Below are positions 1 to 12,195 of a stretch of 64,000 nucleotides of DNA, piece after piece. Each line of letters opens with the position of its first letter. Positions within the stretch are counted from its first letter, which is position 1. Source of the stretch: Stomorhina lunata (taxonomy: Eukaryota; Arthropoda; Insecta; Diptera; Rhiniidae); NCBI GenBank assembly GCA_933228675.1, contig OW121744.1:114413600-114477599 (forward strand), read 5' to 3'. The notes below the pieces were generated by a model. That model worked only from the letters and a program-made list of their open reading frames with translations, was not told the origin of the DNA and ran no database searches. The position numbers and the translations under genes are program-made.

Positions 1-165
1 CCAACAAAACCTGGTACAAAGTACTACAAAGACAGACAAAATGCAAAAGATATCAACCCAAAATTGATATGAAAATACTTCAAATACAATATATTACATA
101 TTATACTTTAGAAATTGCTTTAAGTCTTATCAAAATTTATTGAAAATTTAATGAAACTTTACATT

Positions 166-298
166 AATGTAGGGTTCATATAACTCAAGCGACTGACGAT
201 TGAGTGAAATTTGCATGTATTTTGTTTTTGTTACAATAACAAAACACATACAAATTTCACTCAATCGTCAGCCGCTTGAGTTATATAAACCCCACATA
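166..298. repeat. Foldback (hairpin) element with about 57-bp arms
   Basis: The arms at about 167-225 and 241-298 are near-perfect reverse complements with about five mismatches. They are separated by roughly 16 bases rich in T and A. Both arms contain CTGACGATTGAGTGAAATTT or its complement. No transposase is present, so this looks like a small foldback MITE or a hairpin-forming element downstream of Iswi. The flanks gave no clear target duplication. Confidence 0.8.
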
Positions 299-1051
299 AG
301 AAAAAATGCCAAGTAAACTATTTAAATAATACAATAATGTTTAAAAGTGTTTATTAATTAATATATTTTCATAAATATTGAAGGGTAAAATAAGATTAAT
401 TGTGGATTTGCCAAACAAACCCCTAAAATTGGGGTTATTTTCAATAATGCCCAACAATAGGTTTAAATTGAAATATTAAAAAGCCACGATTTGTTTAAAT
501 GTTAAAATACAATTGCTGTTAATTTATATATTTATAGGAAAATATGTTTGTTTTTTCAAATTTGTTAAACAAAGATTTTTAAACGATTAGATAAAATATA
601 TGAAATTTTAAACAACTTATCGTTAAAAATCAACACAAAAAATTTGATTCATGAAATAAATAAGTTTATATGTATTAAAGTTAGAGAAATGACGTACTGT
701 GTGCGTTCAGATTGTTAATTAGATGATAATTAAAATCTATTGAAAATATTTCCATTAATTTAAAAAAGTTATTAAGTGTTTACTTGTATTGATTTTTAGT
801 CTGGGTTTTCGCAAGTTTGTTTTTTTCTTCTTCTATTATATTAAGGAAATGTTTATTTTCTTTATATCTTCATTTTGTTAAAGAGTTTTTATAAATTTTT
901 TTTTAATGTAAAACTTAGTTAATAAAAATATAATTAATCTCATTATAAACTATAATTGATAACTTAGAAAAATATGTAGGTTTAGATGTAAATATGTATG
1001 TTTTCTCTTTATAACTAATTATCCGTCTTAATTTATTTATAATCATTAAAT
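299..1051. other. AT-rich 3' flank of Iswi, no gene seen
   Basis: This stretch is AT-rich and lacks any recognisable coding region. It should contain the Iswi 3' UTR, because Iswi is read leftwards and stops at 1052. TTTATT (AATAAA on the minus strand) occurs at 1032-1037, very close to the stop, and again at 852-857. Either could serve as the poly(A) signal, and the more distal one has the more usual spacing. Confidence 0.5.
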
Positions 1052-4000
1052 TTACTTTTTCTTTTTCTTGGCATTTTTCTCATTTGGAACCACTTCAGAT
1101 TTACGCTTCTGATTGGTTTTAGCTTGTGGTGTGGTGGCTGGTGTATTGGAGTTCTTGGTAGCTTTTTTCTTCTTTTCCTGGCGCTCCTTTTCTTCCAATT
1201 CAAGATTTTCTCTTTCGATTAAGGTGATCAAAGTGTTGCAGCGTCTTTGTAATTCCAAAGCGGTACGAGATTTAATGAACCAATCAAAACGGAATTGAGG
1301 TGAAGCTCTGGAAATTTAAAACCAATTTTTATTCTAATTTGTTGATATACTGAATGACATAGAAGGGTATCGGTTGGATTGTGCTCACCCTACTAGGAGA
1401 ACTTTATCCTAAATTTTGTTATTTAAAAAAATCTCACCTGATAGCTGCCCTTAACTCTTCATAAACATTTTCCTTATCAAAGCCCAATTTATGCAGCATA
1501 CACACCAAAAATCTATCCTCGATTTCAGTATAGTTTTTGCCCTTGTTGTTGCCATACTGTAGACGCAATTGATGAAAGGGGGCTCTATAGCGAGACATCT
1601 AAAAATAATAAAATATTTATGAATAACAATATAATAGAAATACCCTTCTACCAATATCTTACCTTTTGATCCAAAGCTTTTTTAATAGACAAACGTCTTT
1701 GTATTTTAGCCTCGCCCCTTTCAATTTGTCCCATAATACGTTCAATGTCCTGCAATTCATGGCATCTTTCCCAAAATATGGCATTATATTCAATAACTTC
1801 TTCCGGTGTTTTACCCTCAACATCTTTAGCTATATTTTCGATATCATCACGACCATATTTCTCATTGGCCTTGATAAATTGATTGAAATCACGTTTGGTC
1901 CAGTTTGTAAAACCCTGAGTAAGTAAAGACTCCTTTTCAGCCAATTCTTCCTCAGACAAAGGTTCGGCCTCATCTATTTTACGTTGTTCCTCACGTTGAA
2001 CCTTGGTAGCCTCCGAGCCAAGTTCCGGATTTTTGGGTACTTTATAGCCCACCGTTTTTCGGAAGTAATAGATTTCCTGATCCAAAATCTCAAACAAGCG
2101 TGGTGGAAAGAATTGAAAATCTTGTACAATAGGCTGTTTAGGTGGTCTTGGAGCCTTGGGTGCTTTGGGTTCGGAAACTCGCAAAGCCTCTCGAAAATAG
2201 GCATCAACAGCATAATTAGCTTTACGTTCTCTCTTGGGTGGTTCAATCCAATTACCCAAAGCATTCATTTTTTGTTTCTCACGATAATCCTCTCCCTCGA
2301 ATTGGTAAACAGAAGAAGGAGCTCCCTCAGCATTCGGTGTATCCATAGTGAAAGTACGCAAAGAACCCTCGCCCAAAGAATCAAGTTTGGCTTTCTCTTC
2401 GTTTGTCTTGGCCTCACCCCTTTCGAGTATAGTATCAATATCTTCATCAGTTAATTCTGAATCCTTTGAGGCAAACACATGATTGGCACCAAAACGAATA
2501 ATATTCAACATTTCGTCTTTGTTCAATTGAGCGCCGGTATTGTTAGTCAAACGTCCTTGCTGTATAACCAACTTATCCAATCTCAATTTCACCTCAGCTC
2601 TTTCAACAATTTTCTCTTCTACTGTATTTTCGGTAATAAAACGGAAAACACGTACTTGTTTCTTTTGACCGATACGATGGGCACGATCCATAGCCTGCAA
2701 ATCCATTTGTGGATTCCAATCGGAATCATAAATAATAACCACATCGGCAGTGGCCAAATTAATACCCAAACCACCAGCTCTGGTAGATAACATGAAAATA
2801 AACTTGGAACTGTTGTCCATGTTGTATTCTTGAATCTGTCTGTTACGATCTTCGTGAGGGGTATTACCATCCAAACGACAATACTGATAGGAACGCCACA
2901 AACAATAATCCTCCAGAATATCCAACATTCTGGTCATTTGAGAGAATATCAATACCCGAGACCCTTGAGCCTGTAATTTTGGCAAAAGCTTGTCTAAAAT
3001 AACCATTTTACCGGAATTAAACACCAAGTGAGTGTCAGTAGTATAGGGTGGACCAGGTTCGGCACCATCAAACAAATAGGGATGATTGGTGCATTTACGC
3101 AATTGCATGAGAATATTTTGCAAACGCATCTTTTCCACTTTACCAGCCCCATTGACAATATCAATATCTTTCATCAAGACCTTGGTGTACCATTCACGCT
3201 GCATTTTTGAAAGACCCACAAAAATTTTTATTTCCTTTTTAGGCTTTAAACGTTTTTCTACTTCCGCCTTAAGACGTCTCAACAAGAATGGTTTCAAGAC
3301 GGCATGTAATCTCTGTATAAGCGCATCATCGCCTAGACAGGTGTTGGTATTGAACCATTCATCGAAATCTTCTGAAGAATTGAAAACATCAGGCAACAAG
3401 AAATTCAATAAAGCCCACAATTCATGCAAATTATTCTGCAATGGGGTACCGGTGATCAATAAACGATTTGATGTTTTAAATTCACGCAAAATTTCGGATA
3501 ATTTTGATTTTTCATTTTTAATACGATGAGCCTCATCGATGACCATGTAACGCCAATTGAATTTCTTAAAGACCGACTTTTCGCGAATACACATTTCATA
3601 TGAAGTAACGCAAACGTCCCATTCACCGGGTAAAAGAACATCGCGAATAAAGGTATTACGAGCGTCGGCATCGCCAATTAGACAGACAGCTCTCAATGAG
3701 GGGCACCATTTCTGGAATTCGTTAACCCAATTTTGAAGAGTTGATTTGGGTACAATAACAATATGGGGTCCAGAGGCGTTTCTAGGAAAAGAAACGAGGA
3801 GAAAGTTTTAAATGAAATTAAAAGATTATTTTATAAATTTATTTAGATAAACTTACTTGAAATGCTTGAGATAACCCAACAGCGAAATGGTTTGTAGAGT
3901 TTTACCCAAACCCATTTCATCGGCCAAAATACCATTGATGCCGTTTTCGTGCAACGAAATCATCCAGTTCAGACCGCGTATTTGATAGTCACGCATTTCA

Positions 4001-5481
4001 CCATTTTTAATATAAGTGGGAGAACTTTCAAAGCGAAAGATTTCCTTATTTTGCGTATCTTCCGCCAAGAGTTCCTCATCTTCTTCCTGTTCAGTTTTAC
4101 GATGACGATGGCTGAGGAGAGAAAAATTAAAAATAATTAATGTTGAGATCGTAGTAAAATTCTTTTAAATATGTAAAAATAGAAAATATAGTTTAGTTCT
4201 AACAGACTTATTAGTTAAGTATAGGTTTAGACAATGGCTTCCTAGTCGTTGTAATAATAACGTTGTAATAATAACGAAATTGCTGATGAAGTTGCAAGGT
4301 AGGGCTTTGTGATGACAGATATAAATCTTTCCATTTGCCACTTACAAATGGTTATTAGGTTTTGGATTAGTATGTCAACCAACTTGGAGGATTGTAGAAT
4401 GTGTGGAAACTACAACTAAATTTAAGTAAGACCAAATGTTTAATCGGAATTATTAGGACCAATTTGAGAAAATGTGTTGACATACTAAACAGCTACTGTG
4501 AGATAAACTCTAAGTAGATGGAATAATAGACAGTTCTCAAACATATGAGGACTATGCTCAGAGAAGAACACGTGCGAATTGTTTAAATTTTCAATGTGCA
4601 ATTGTCTTGAAGCTCCACAATCAGAGTTGTTAGTTTGTAGGTATAGGATTCCACAAGGAACTGCAATATATCTAACAGTAAGCAACGTTGAGGGACTGAT
4701 ATTCGAATTCAAAGGCTATTACATCTATTTTTTCTAAACATAATTTTTTGCTATTGTCTATATCTCCTTCTTATCCTATCTATTTTGGAAGAATCAAACT
4801 GTACCAACCGGGTCTACGATTGAAGTGAAGGTTGCATGATGGGACCACCTTTCGAAAGTAGCCTAAGAATACCAGCTTATATGTAAGCGTTGAAGACTCC
4901 AAGTCTAGATGGACAAGCTGAATTAACAATTCAAGTATGGGCTCTCAAATGCCGTACTCCATAACGTGACCAATCTTTTTATCTTACAACTTTAGCTTTT
5001 ATAAAGAACTTACTCAGCATTACCACCGGAATCTTTGTCTTTATCCTTGTCCTTATCCTTATCTTTTCCTTTCTTAGGTCTTCCTTTGGGTTTTGTGGGG
5101 CTCTTTGTGCTGTTACTCATGAAATGTGTGAAAATTTCGGTTTGTTTTAACAAGAAATCAAAACGTTTGGTACGATCCGCCTGAACTTTATTGTCAAACT
5201 CCACCTCCTTCTCGCCTGAAGAGGACGTGGTCTCCGAATTGGTTTCATTCTAGAAAGGAAATTTTGTATTGAAAATAAAAAAACTTGCTAATAAATGTTA
5301 TAAAAAAGAAACAGCTTTTTGTTTGATTTAACCCAGAGGTAATTCGCTTTTTCTTTGTTACTTTTGTGCTACCGTTCTTTGGCAGAATAAAAATTTGCGT
5401 GTAAAAATGTTGCAAAAAAATTCTTACCGAATTCTCTTCAGTTGCATCCATCTCCTCAACTTTTGTTTCCTCTTTCGACAT
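1052..5481 (-). CDS. Iswi: Chromatin-remodelling ATPase ISWI
   Basis: Coding exons, in transcription order, are 5428-5481, 5014-5249, 3857-4111, 1663-3781, 1438-1598 and 1052-1307. All junctions are GT-AG and in frame, giving 1026 residues, essentially the length of Drosophila ISWI (1027). The SNF2 ATPase starts near residue 125. Walker A is DEMGLGKT with lysine 167, DEAH is at 264-267, and the helicase C motif ends in [13 protein letters not shown] region follows, then SANT from about 807, SLIDE in the last two exons, and a tail ending in five lysines. The family is the nuclear motor of NURF, ACF and CHRAC, which slides and spaces nucleosomes. Residues 80-95 carry a Lys-Asp dipeptide run, a likely length-variable spot. 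The start ATG lies in a good fly context (ACAAAATG). The 902-bp fourth intron in genomic order (4112-5013) holds no recognisable gene. Confidence 0.97.
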
Positions 5482-7257
5482 TTTGTAGTAAGCAAAACTC
5501 TTTTAACACAAATTTATTAATTCAAATTTAGTTTTTAATTGTAAAAAAATATGTTTAAAATCTTTTTCTTCACGACGCTTAAATTTTTTTAGCAGCCAGC
5601 TATCCGCTTGCTTGGTAAGAAGAAGCACAAATAAAAGTGTGAAGAAGAAACAGCAACAGAAGAAGCAGCGGCATAAAAAAATAGCGGCAAATGTGCAGTA
5701 ATGTTCGTATAGCGAGTTTTTTTGTTATTTCAGCGTTTTTTATTAAATTGAAACTAATACATTTTAAAGACTTTTTAAAGTTTTTAAGTAACTTTGTAAC
5801 ATTATTTGGTTAATAATACCATATAGGTTTAAAATACATTTAAAATTTCATAGTTTGTCTTCATTATATTAACAAACACACAAAACAGCGGAAATGTTTA
5901 TGTTTTTGTTAAGACTCAGTTGGCCTTACTGGTGCGATAAGCGAACAGAGTTGCATATTTTGTAGGAAAGTTAACGAGGGTGGCACAAAAGAAATACATA
6001 CTATTTATTAAAATACTTTTTATATCCTACATCATCAAAGGTGCGGAAGTTATTAAGGAATCACTACCCGAGTCAATTTACCGATGTCCATGCTGATGTT
6101 TGGAATGCATCGGATACTTCCCATAAGAACTGAGATTTTTGTTTTTCTGTTTAGCTTAACGAAAGTTAGGAGAAACGTTGCTTAAATAAACAGAATCGGA
6201 TCATATTTAACCATAGCTCCGATACAAGCCGCAATACTGAAATGTTCTAAATAAATATAAATATCCAGAAAATCTTTTTATAATAACAAAATTCAACCAA
6301 TTATTTCACCATTAGTGGTTGCCCGTAAAAATAAATTCAAAGACAAAAATTGTACTAAATAAGTATCTATTTTATTTTCTCTTAGAATATATAAAATATA
6401 CATAAAGTTTATGTTAATTTATGTTTTTGTTTTGATTACAAATAGTTAAAAATAATTCAACAGTTATAATTTTTTACATTACAAATTAATATAATTTTTC
6501 ATTTTACCGAGATGAAACCAAAAAGGAAAAGGTACGACTCACAAACAAATACGAAGAACGCCGGCCGGGTATAAAGGGGACAAAATTGTGATAAGGGATT
6601 ATAAAAGGGAGGAGATTTTGTAATAATTGGAATGAAATATATTTTGATTCTCTGTTCATCATACACAAAGATTCGATCAAAATCAAATTATTTAACGTTA
6701 AAGAATCGTTAAAAATTTAATATTTCGTTTATTTTCGTTAAACAGAAAGATAATCCTTTATTACAGTATAAGTAAATATAAAACTTAGCTCAAATATTTT
6801 GTGTAAAGCTCGATAATGACTGTACTTTTGGAATTATGTAAGACGGAAAACTGCCATGGAATTGCGGCAGTTTTTTACTTTACTGCAAACAAAGCATTGC
6901 AAAGGTCGTTCAAAGAAATTACCCTATTAGTCGGTTTTAAATTCGTAATTTGTTTTTAATACCTTTGCAATTTATTCGTCTTTGTATTTTAGTAGTCTTG
7001 TACTTGGTTTTTGTGACTTAATAAAATCTTATGCTTAAACATAATTACCACTAAACTACTAATATAATATGACGATCTTTTTAACGATAAACAGCATGTT
7101 CATAATGGCTGATCATCTAACTTACTAACTTTAAAAAAAAACCTTTACCTTCATTTAAAACTATACTCCTTGCATTCATTTTTGACCTATTATTGGCCCA
7201 TGGGTGTTAAGGATCTTGAAGGTTTTCTTGTTTCGTTTTTTGTTGTTTTTTTAAATT
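5482..7257. other. Iswi 5' flank and PRELI-like gene 3' flank
   Basis: No coding region was recognised. The Iswi 5' UTR and promoter should lie just to the right of 5481. A short piece at about 6050-6125 resembles part of the repeat family seen in full at 11412-12195 (shared CTGATGTTTG and GCAT words). TTTATT at 6971-6976 is AATAAA on the minus strand, about 280 bases past the PRELI-like stop, and is a plausible poly(A) signal. A 9-bp perfect stem (AAAACTGCC with GGCAGTTTT, 6847-6874) is also present. Confidence 0.45.
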
Positions 7258-8934
7258 TCAATTTTTTACCGAAAACATTTGAGCCACCTTAATAGCTTGA
7301 TTTTTCAAAAATTCATAGCTGTTTTTGCATCCCTTTTTAAATGTCTCAGTTTTACTTTGTGAATGATTATGATGGTGATCATATGAAGACGTTGCGGACG
7401 TTATTGATTTTGTGATCATCATATTTGAATTTGTTGTATCCTTTTCTGTAGTTCTGGTAATTTGTTTCTGATTGGGAAACATACGCGTTAGTACATAATT
7501 AAAACCACTGGCAGCTTTTTGACAATTTGATTTAAAACGTTCGATGCCAAAAGCTCGAATAGCTCTAGAAAATCCAAAAACTTGTGAGCTTATGTAGGCT
7601 CGCCGTACCGCCACTGTACGGCCATCATTTTGTTCTTTGTATTCGACAATTTCATCGACTTGCTGAAATTATATATAAAAGAAATGGATTATTGAAATAT
7701 TTCTCGATATTAAGTTTATTAATATTTTTTATGAAATTTTTGGCAATATTAAAATTTTTATAGAAATTTTTTTAGTTGAAAAATTTTTATAGAAATTTTT
7801 TTAGTTGAAAAATTTTTATAGAAAATTTTTCATTAAAAAATTTTTACAGAAAATTTTTCATTGAAAAATTTTTATAGAAAATATTTCATTGAAAAATTTT
7901 TATAGAATATTTTTCATTGAAAAATTTTTATAAAAAATTTTCCATTGAAAAATTTTTATAGAAAATTTTTCATTGAAAAATTTTGATAGAAAATTTTTCG
8001 TTGAAAAATTTTGATAGAATTTCTTTCGTTGAAAATTTTTGATAGAAAATTTTTCGTTGAAAAATTTTGGTAGAAAATTTTGCGTTGAAAAATTTTGGTA
8101 GAAAATTTTTCGATGAAAAATTTTAATAGAAAATTTTTCGATAAAAAATTTTGATAGAAAATTTTTCGATGAAAAATTTTGATATAAAATTTTTAGTTGA
8201 AAAATTTTGATATAAAATTTTTAGTTGAAAAATTTTGATATAAAATTTTTAGTTGAAAAAATATATTTTATATTTTTACGGAATAGTCTATAGTGAATAT
8301 TTTCACTATAGCCTATTTTGTAAAAAAAAACAGTCCATTCGGCAACTCCAATACATCCTGGTACAATCTGCATTAAACAAAAAACAAAATTTACCGTAAG
8401 CCGTCAAAAAGATTATGCATGTTCTAAAGCTGACCATTCACAGTGAATGCATACAACAATAACACAGAAAGCACCGAACATTGTAGTTAGGTGCAAAGTC
8501 CGCTGATATCATATATTCATGAATATATTCAACCTTCTCAATAATGCATATTAATGACAATAAACTCACCATAATTTTTTTAAATCCAATATTCCTTGTA
8601 AATGTTATTAATGTTTTCTTTTTAGGATCTAAAACAGAGTCTTCTATGATTTTAATGGGTGTATTTTTGTAGAAACGTTCACCCCATTTGGGAACATGAT
8701 TTGTTTTGGACAAAATACGGCGAGTGTATAATTTTCCATCACGCACTTCTCGCGAAATGGTATCCTCCGTTAAAACATGAGTGCTAGAATGTTAATTATA
8801 TAATTGGTAAATTTTTAAGTCTTTAATGCAATGACCAAATACCTGGAAGGATTGGGATAACGATTCCAATAGGCTTGCACCACTTGTTTCCAGTTATAGT
8901 CAAATACGGTTTCTGTGCTGTACTGTGAAGCCAT
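7258..8934 (-). CDS. prel: PRELI-like mitochondrial lipid-transfer protein
   Basis: Exons are 8843-8934, 8570-8783 and 7258-7662, with in-frame GT-AG junctions, giving 236 residues. The PRELI/MSF1 domain fills about residues 1-180. Family hallmarks seen are YWNRYPNP near residue 22, then [23 protein letters not shown], a DSVLDP turn and [11 protein letters not shown]. These match PRELI better than the shorter Slowmo branch. The family sits in the mitochondrial intermembrane space and shuttles phosphatidic acid between membranes with a TRIAP1/Mdm35 partner, supporting cardiolipin synthesis. The C-terminal 65 residues are Ser/Thr/Asn-rich with a short His run, then a basic helix-like end, and are probably poorly conserved. 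Intron 2 (7663-8569) contains the AT minisatellite at 7725-8265. The gene name follows the Drosophila PRELI homologue and rests on motif recognition only. Confidence 0.9.
7725..8265. repeat. AT minisatellite, about 25-bp unit, in the PRELI-like intron
   Basis: About twenty degenerate units of the form GAAAAATTTTGATAGAAAAT follow one another, with gradual change from TTTATAGAAA to TTTGATAGAAA along the array. The unit belongs to the same family as the other TTTTCTATAGAAAA-type arrays of the window. The array lies within intron 2 of the PRELI-like gene. Confidence 0.85.
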
Positions 8935-9925
8935 TATAATAAATTTAGGTGTGATTTTATAACTTTTGCTCTAGCTGCGTTTACTTTAAACTCTCCACAA
9001 TTGATTAAGTTGAAACTGAAATAATAAAGACTTTTTAATGTAAAGCTTAATAATACATAATCAATATGTTATTTATGTTTTCTGTATAAATTTTTTGCCA
9101 GATGTTTTCACATCAAACTAACAACCCTGATCTGATTCGACTATGGTTAAATGTTAAAAATAGACCGGTAATGTTTTTGCTTGTTTGTTAATTTAATAAA
9201 ACAATCTATTTACTCATCTACATGTGTATTATTAAGTCTGTATATTCAATAAAGAAAATGCATTGAACTAATAGAATAAATGGTCACGTTGTGCCCCTTA
9301 GCGACAGCTGATTTGTTGTTTCATTTTCTTTAATGTTCGCATATTTTGAAAACAATCATTGAAAGTAAAACTGAACGAGAAAATTATTTTTAGGAACTCA
9401 CCCCACTCTCCGCTGCTTTGATGATGATAACAATCCTTTTATTTCTTTTAACTATTTGCTTATTTTCAAGTATTATTTTTCTATGCACCTCGACCTCTAT
9501 ATTATCGACTATCCAGAAATTTCGTTTCGTAATCGCAATGATTCCATGCGAACCAAACCTCTATACAAATTTAATATTTTCTAATATTTAATCGCATATC
9601 TTTTCTTAATTTTGATATTATAATAGTTTAATAATTGTGGCCAATTTTTCTAATTTCCAAATGAATTTTCCCTTGAACTGCGGTTTTTCAATTTTTTTTA
9701 ATTATATTTCTTTGTTTTTTTTAGTGATAGAATTCCCGCATTCACTTTAAACTAATACCACGTGTCAAATCTCACGTAGTTTTCTATTGAACGGTTGTAT
9801 TTTTTGGCATTAAGACTTAAAAATAGTTGGTAACGCTTAACAGATGACTGTTAAGAAGATTTTTCAAAAATTTGTAATATAGAACGAAAATTGTCTTTAG
9901 AATTGAACGAAAAATTATATATAAA
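8935..9925. other. 5' flank of the PRELI-like gene
   Basis: AT-rich DNA upstream of the PRELI-like start codon. It should hold the 5' UTR and promoter, but no clear TATA box, initiator or upstream exon could be assigned. CACGTG at 9760-9765 is an E-box word and may be chance. Confidence 0.35.
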
Positions 9926-10560
9926 AAAAATTTGCTATAGAAAAAACCCTTCAATGAAAAATTTTCTATAGGAACATTTTTTTTAACAAAAAATTTTCTA
10001 TAGAAAGATTTTTTTTAACGAAAAATTTTCTATGGAAAAATTTTTTAAGGAAAAATTTTCTATGGAAAAATTTTTTAACGAAAAATTTTCTATGGAAAAA
10101 ATTTTTTACGAAAAATTTTCTATGGAAAAAATTTTTAACGAAAAATTTTCTATGGAAAAAATTTTTAACGAAAAATTTTCTATGGAAAAAATTTTTAACG
10201 AAAAATTTTCTATGGAAAAAATTTTTAACGAAAAATTTTCTTTGGAAAAAATTTTTAACGAAAAATTTTCTATAGAAAAAATTTTTAACGAAAAATTTTC
10301 TATGGAAAAAATTTTTAACGAAAAATTTTCTATGGAAAAAATTTTTAACGAAAAATTGTTGATGGAAAAATTTTTTTTAATGAAAAATTTTCTATAGAAA
10401 TTTTTTTTACGAAAAATTTTCCATATAAATATTTTTTAACGAAAAATTTTCTATAGAAAATTTTTTTAACGAAAGTTTTTTTATAGAAAAATTTTTTAAC
10501 GAAAAATCTATTTCCTATTTTTTTAACGAAAAATTAAAATTTATTGAGCAAAAAATTTTG
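9926..10560. repeat. AT minisatellite, 30-bp unit
   Basis: About twenty units of roughly 30 bp carry the words AACGAAAAATTTTCTATGG and AAAAAATTTTT. The central units (10060-10350) are almost identical, and both edges decay. The homogeneous core is open in one frame and gives an artefactual Met-Glu-Lys-rich reading. Same repeat family as 7725-8265 and 34390-35670. Confidence 0.9.
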
Positions 10561-11411
10561 TAACATAAAAGTTTGTTTATCAAAAAATCATGTGAATTTT
10601 TACCCCTATGTTATACAATACTCTTGATACCGCTCAAAAATCATTCGATTGTTACGAAAAGAGGAAATTTGTAGTAAGCCCTATTTACATACATTTTATT
10701 AGTTTAAAAGTTAAATAATCTCAACGTTATTAAAGCAAAAACCTTTGAATTTTGTTATTTCTTTACTCGTATTGAGGTACTTTGTTACAACCTATTATGT
10801 ATTATGTCAAGAACAGCGATGCCCATCAAACTGTGTTCCTACTACTTGTCGCAGGTGATGTTGTAACCTTTTGTTGTACTGAACATCTCTGATCTAAAAC
10901 GATTAGGGAAGTAGTGTCTTGTGAAAACATCTGATGTTTAAAATAAATAAAAAAAGATGTAGGGCCAATGTTTGCGTTCGTATTGATTATTGATTATTTA
11001 ATTAAATATTTAAATAAAAGAAAAAAATAGTGTAAAAAGCAATGCTAAAGTGTGACACTGACAATGAAAGTGTAAAACGGAACGGAAGGAAAAACATAAG
11101 TATTCTAGTGCATTCACACTAGCAGTAAAAAAATTTACTAGATAAAGTTGTAAGATGGGAAAATGTAAAAAATAACCTTTCGATATTTTCGATCACATTA
11201 AGACTACTTTTATCTAGTTTTAGTACATTTTTTAGGTATGGACTAACAGCATCGCTTTATAGCAGAGATGGCCACAATAACAGCTTTCCTACCACTTGTG
11301 ATATAAGTTTTTGTTATTGTAATACCTGTAAATTGTTATTGTTCTAAGCATTACTCCTCTAGAGTTAAGTGATTTGAAATTTAAATATTTATATCTAAAC
11401 TTTCTAATAAA
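10561..11411. other. Intergenic AT-rich DNA, nothing recognised
   Basis: No open reading frame of interest, RNA gene or ordered repeat was recognised in this stretch. Confidence 0.4.
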
Positions 11412-12195
11412 AACAAGTGAGAAAGTGCTATAGTCGGTCAAGCCCGACCATACGATGACCTTCACCACTAAGGTCAAAGGTGTTATTTTTCCTGTATAAT
11501 GACAAATATTTGCTAAATTTTGTCACAAACATTTTCTTAAAACTTATATATTTAAGCAGTTTCCGTCATTTGGACTTATATGAGAGCTAGGGTCAAATGT
11601 GGACCGATTATCTCGAAATTTAGCAAATTGATAACAGCTTTTAAAAAAATTATTTGCGCAAAAAATAAACTCAAAATTGGTATTATCTTCAGACCTACGA
11701 GCGTTTTAGTGATTTTTGTGTCATTTAGTGCCTTTTGACAGAAGAGTTTGTATGGGAGCTATGGTCAACTGTGGACCCATTTCAACAAAATTTGGTACAG
11801 TGATTTTTGTTTACATAAGCAGTATTTGTTTTAAATTTCATGAAAAAATATTTATATTTGTGGCCAATATACCAATTCCGGGAAGTGGGACCTATGGGAG
11901 GTACCATAAATAATGGACCGATTTTGACGAATTTCAATAACCATGGTTCCATGCTCAAAGAAATGATCTGTGCCACATTTCATCAAATTATCTTTAGAAT
12001 TGCGACCTGTAGTTTGATTACAAGGTTTATATGGAGGGTCCAGCCAGCCAGACAGACGGACGGACATCGCTAAATCGCCTCAGAAAGTGATTCTAAGCCT
12101 ATAGGTATACTAAAAGTTGGGTATAAGACAAATATTTCTATGCGTTACATACATCAGCACAAACTTATACCACCTATGGCGGTGAAGGGTTTAAC
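11412..12195 (+). mobile_element. Interspersed fly repeat, copy 1
   Basis: This copy begins AACAAGTGAGAAAGTGCTAT, runs through AGACAGACGGACGGACATCG and ends near GGCGGTGAAGGGT. The whole matches, in reverse, the copy at 13562-14373. I know similar sequences as a common non-coding interspersed repeat of calyptrate flies, but cannot assign it to a named superfamily. It has no transposase. The first 60 bases contain a small inner hairpin (GTCGGTCAAGCCCGAC). Confidence 0.7.

Noticed and set aside
1974..3529. Open frames of 70-156 codons on other frames within Iswi
   Set aside because: They overlap the highly conserved Iswi exon 4 in other frames and show no motifs.
7725..8265. CRISPR-like regular repeats
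   Set aside because: There are no unique spacers between constant repeats, and the DNA is eukaryotic; it is a minisatellite.
10032..10397. 121-codon Met-Glu-Lys-Phe repeat reading frame
   Set aside because: Artefact of the 30-bp AT minisatellite; the same reading decays at both array edges.
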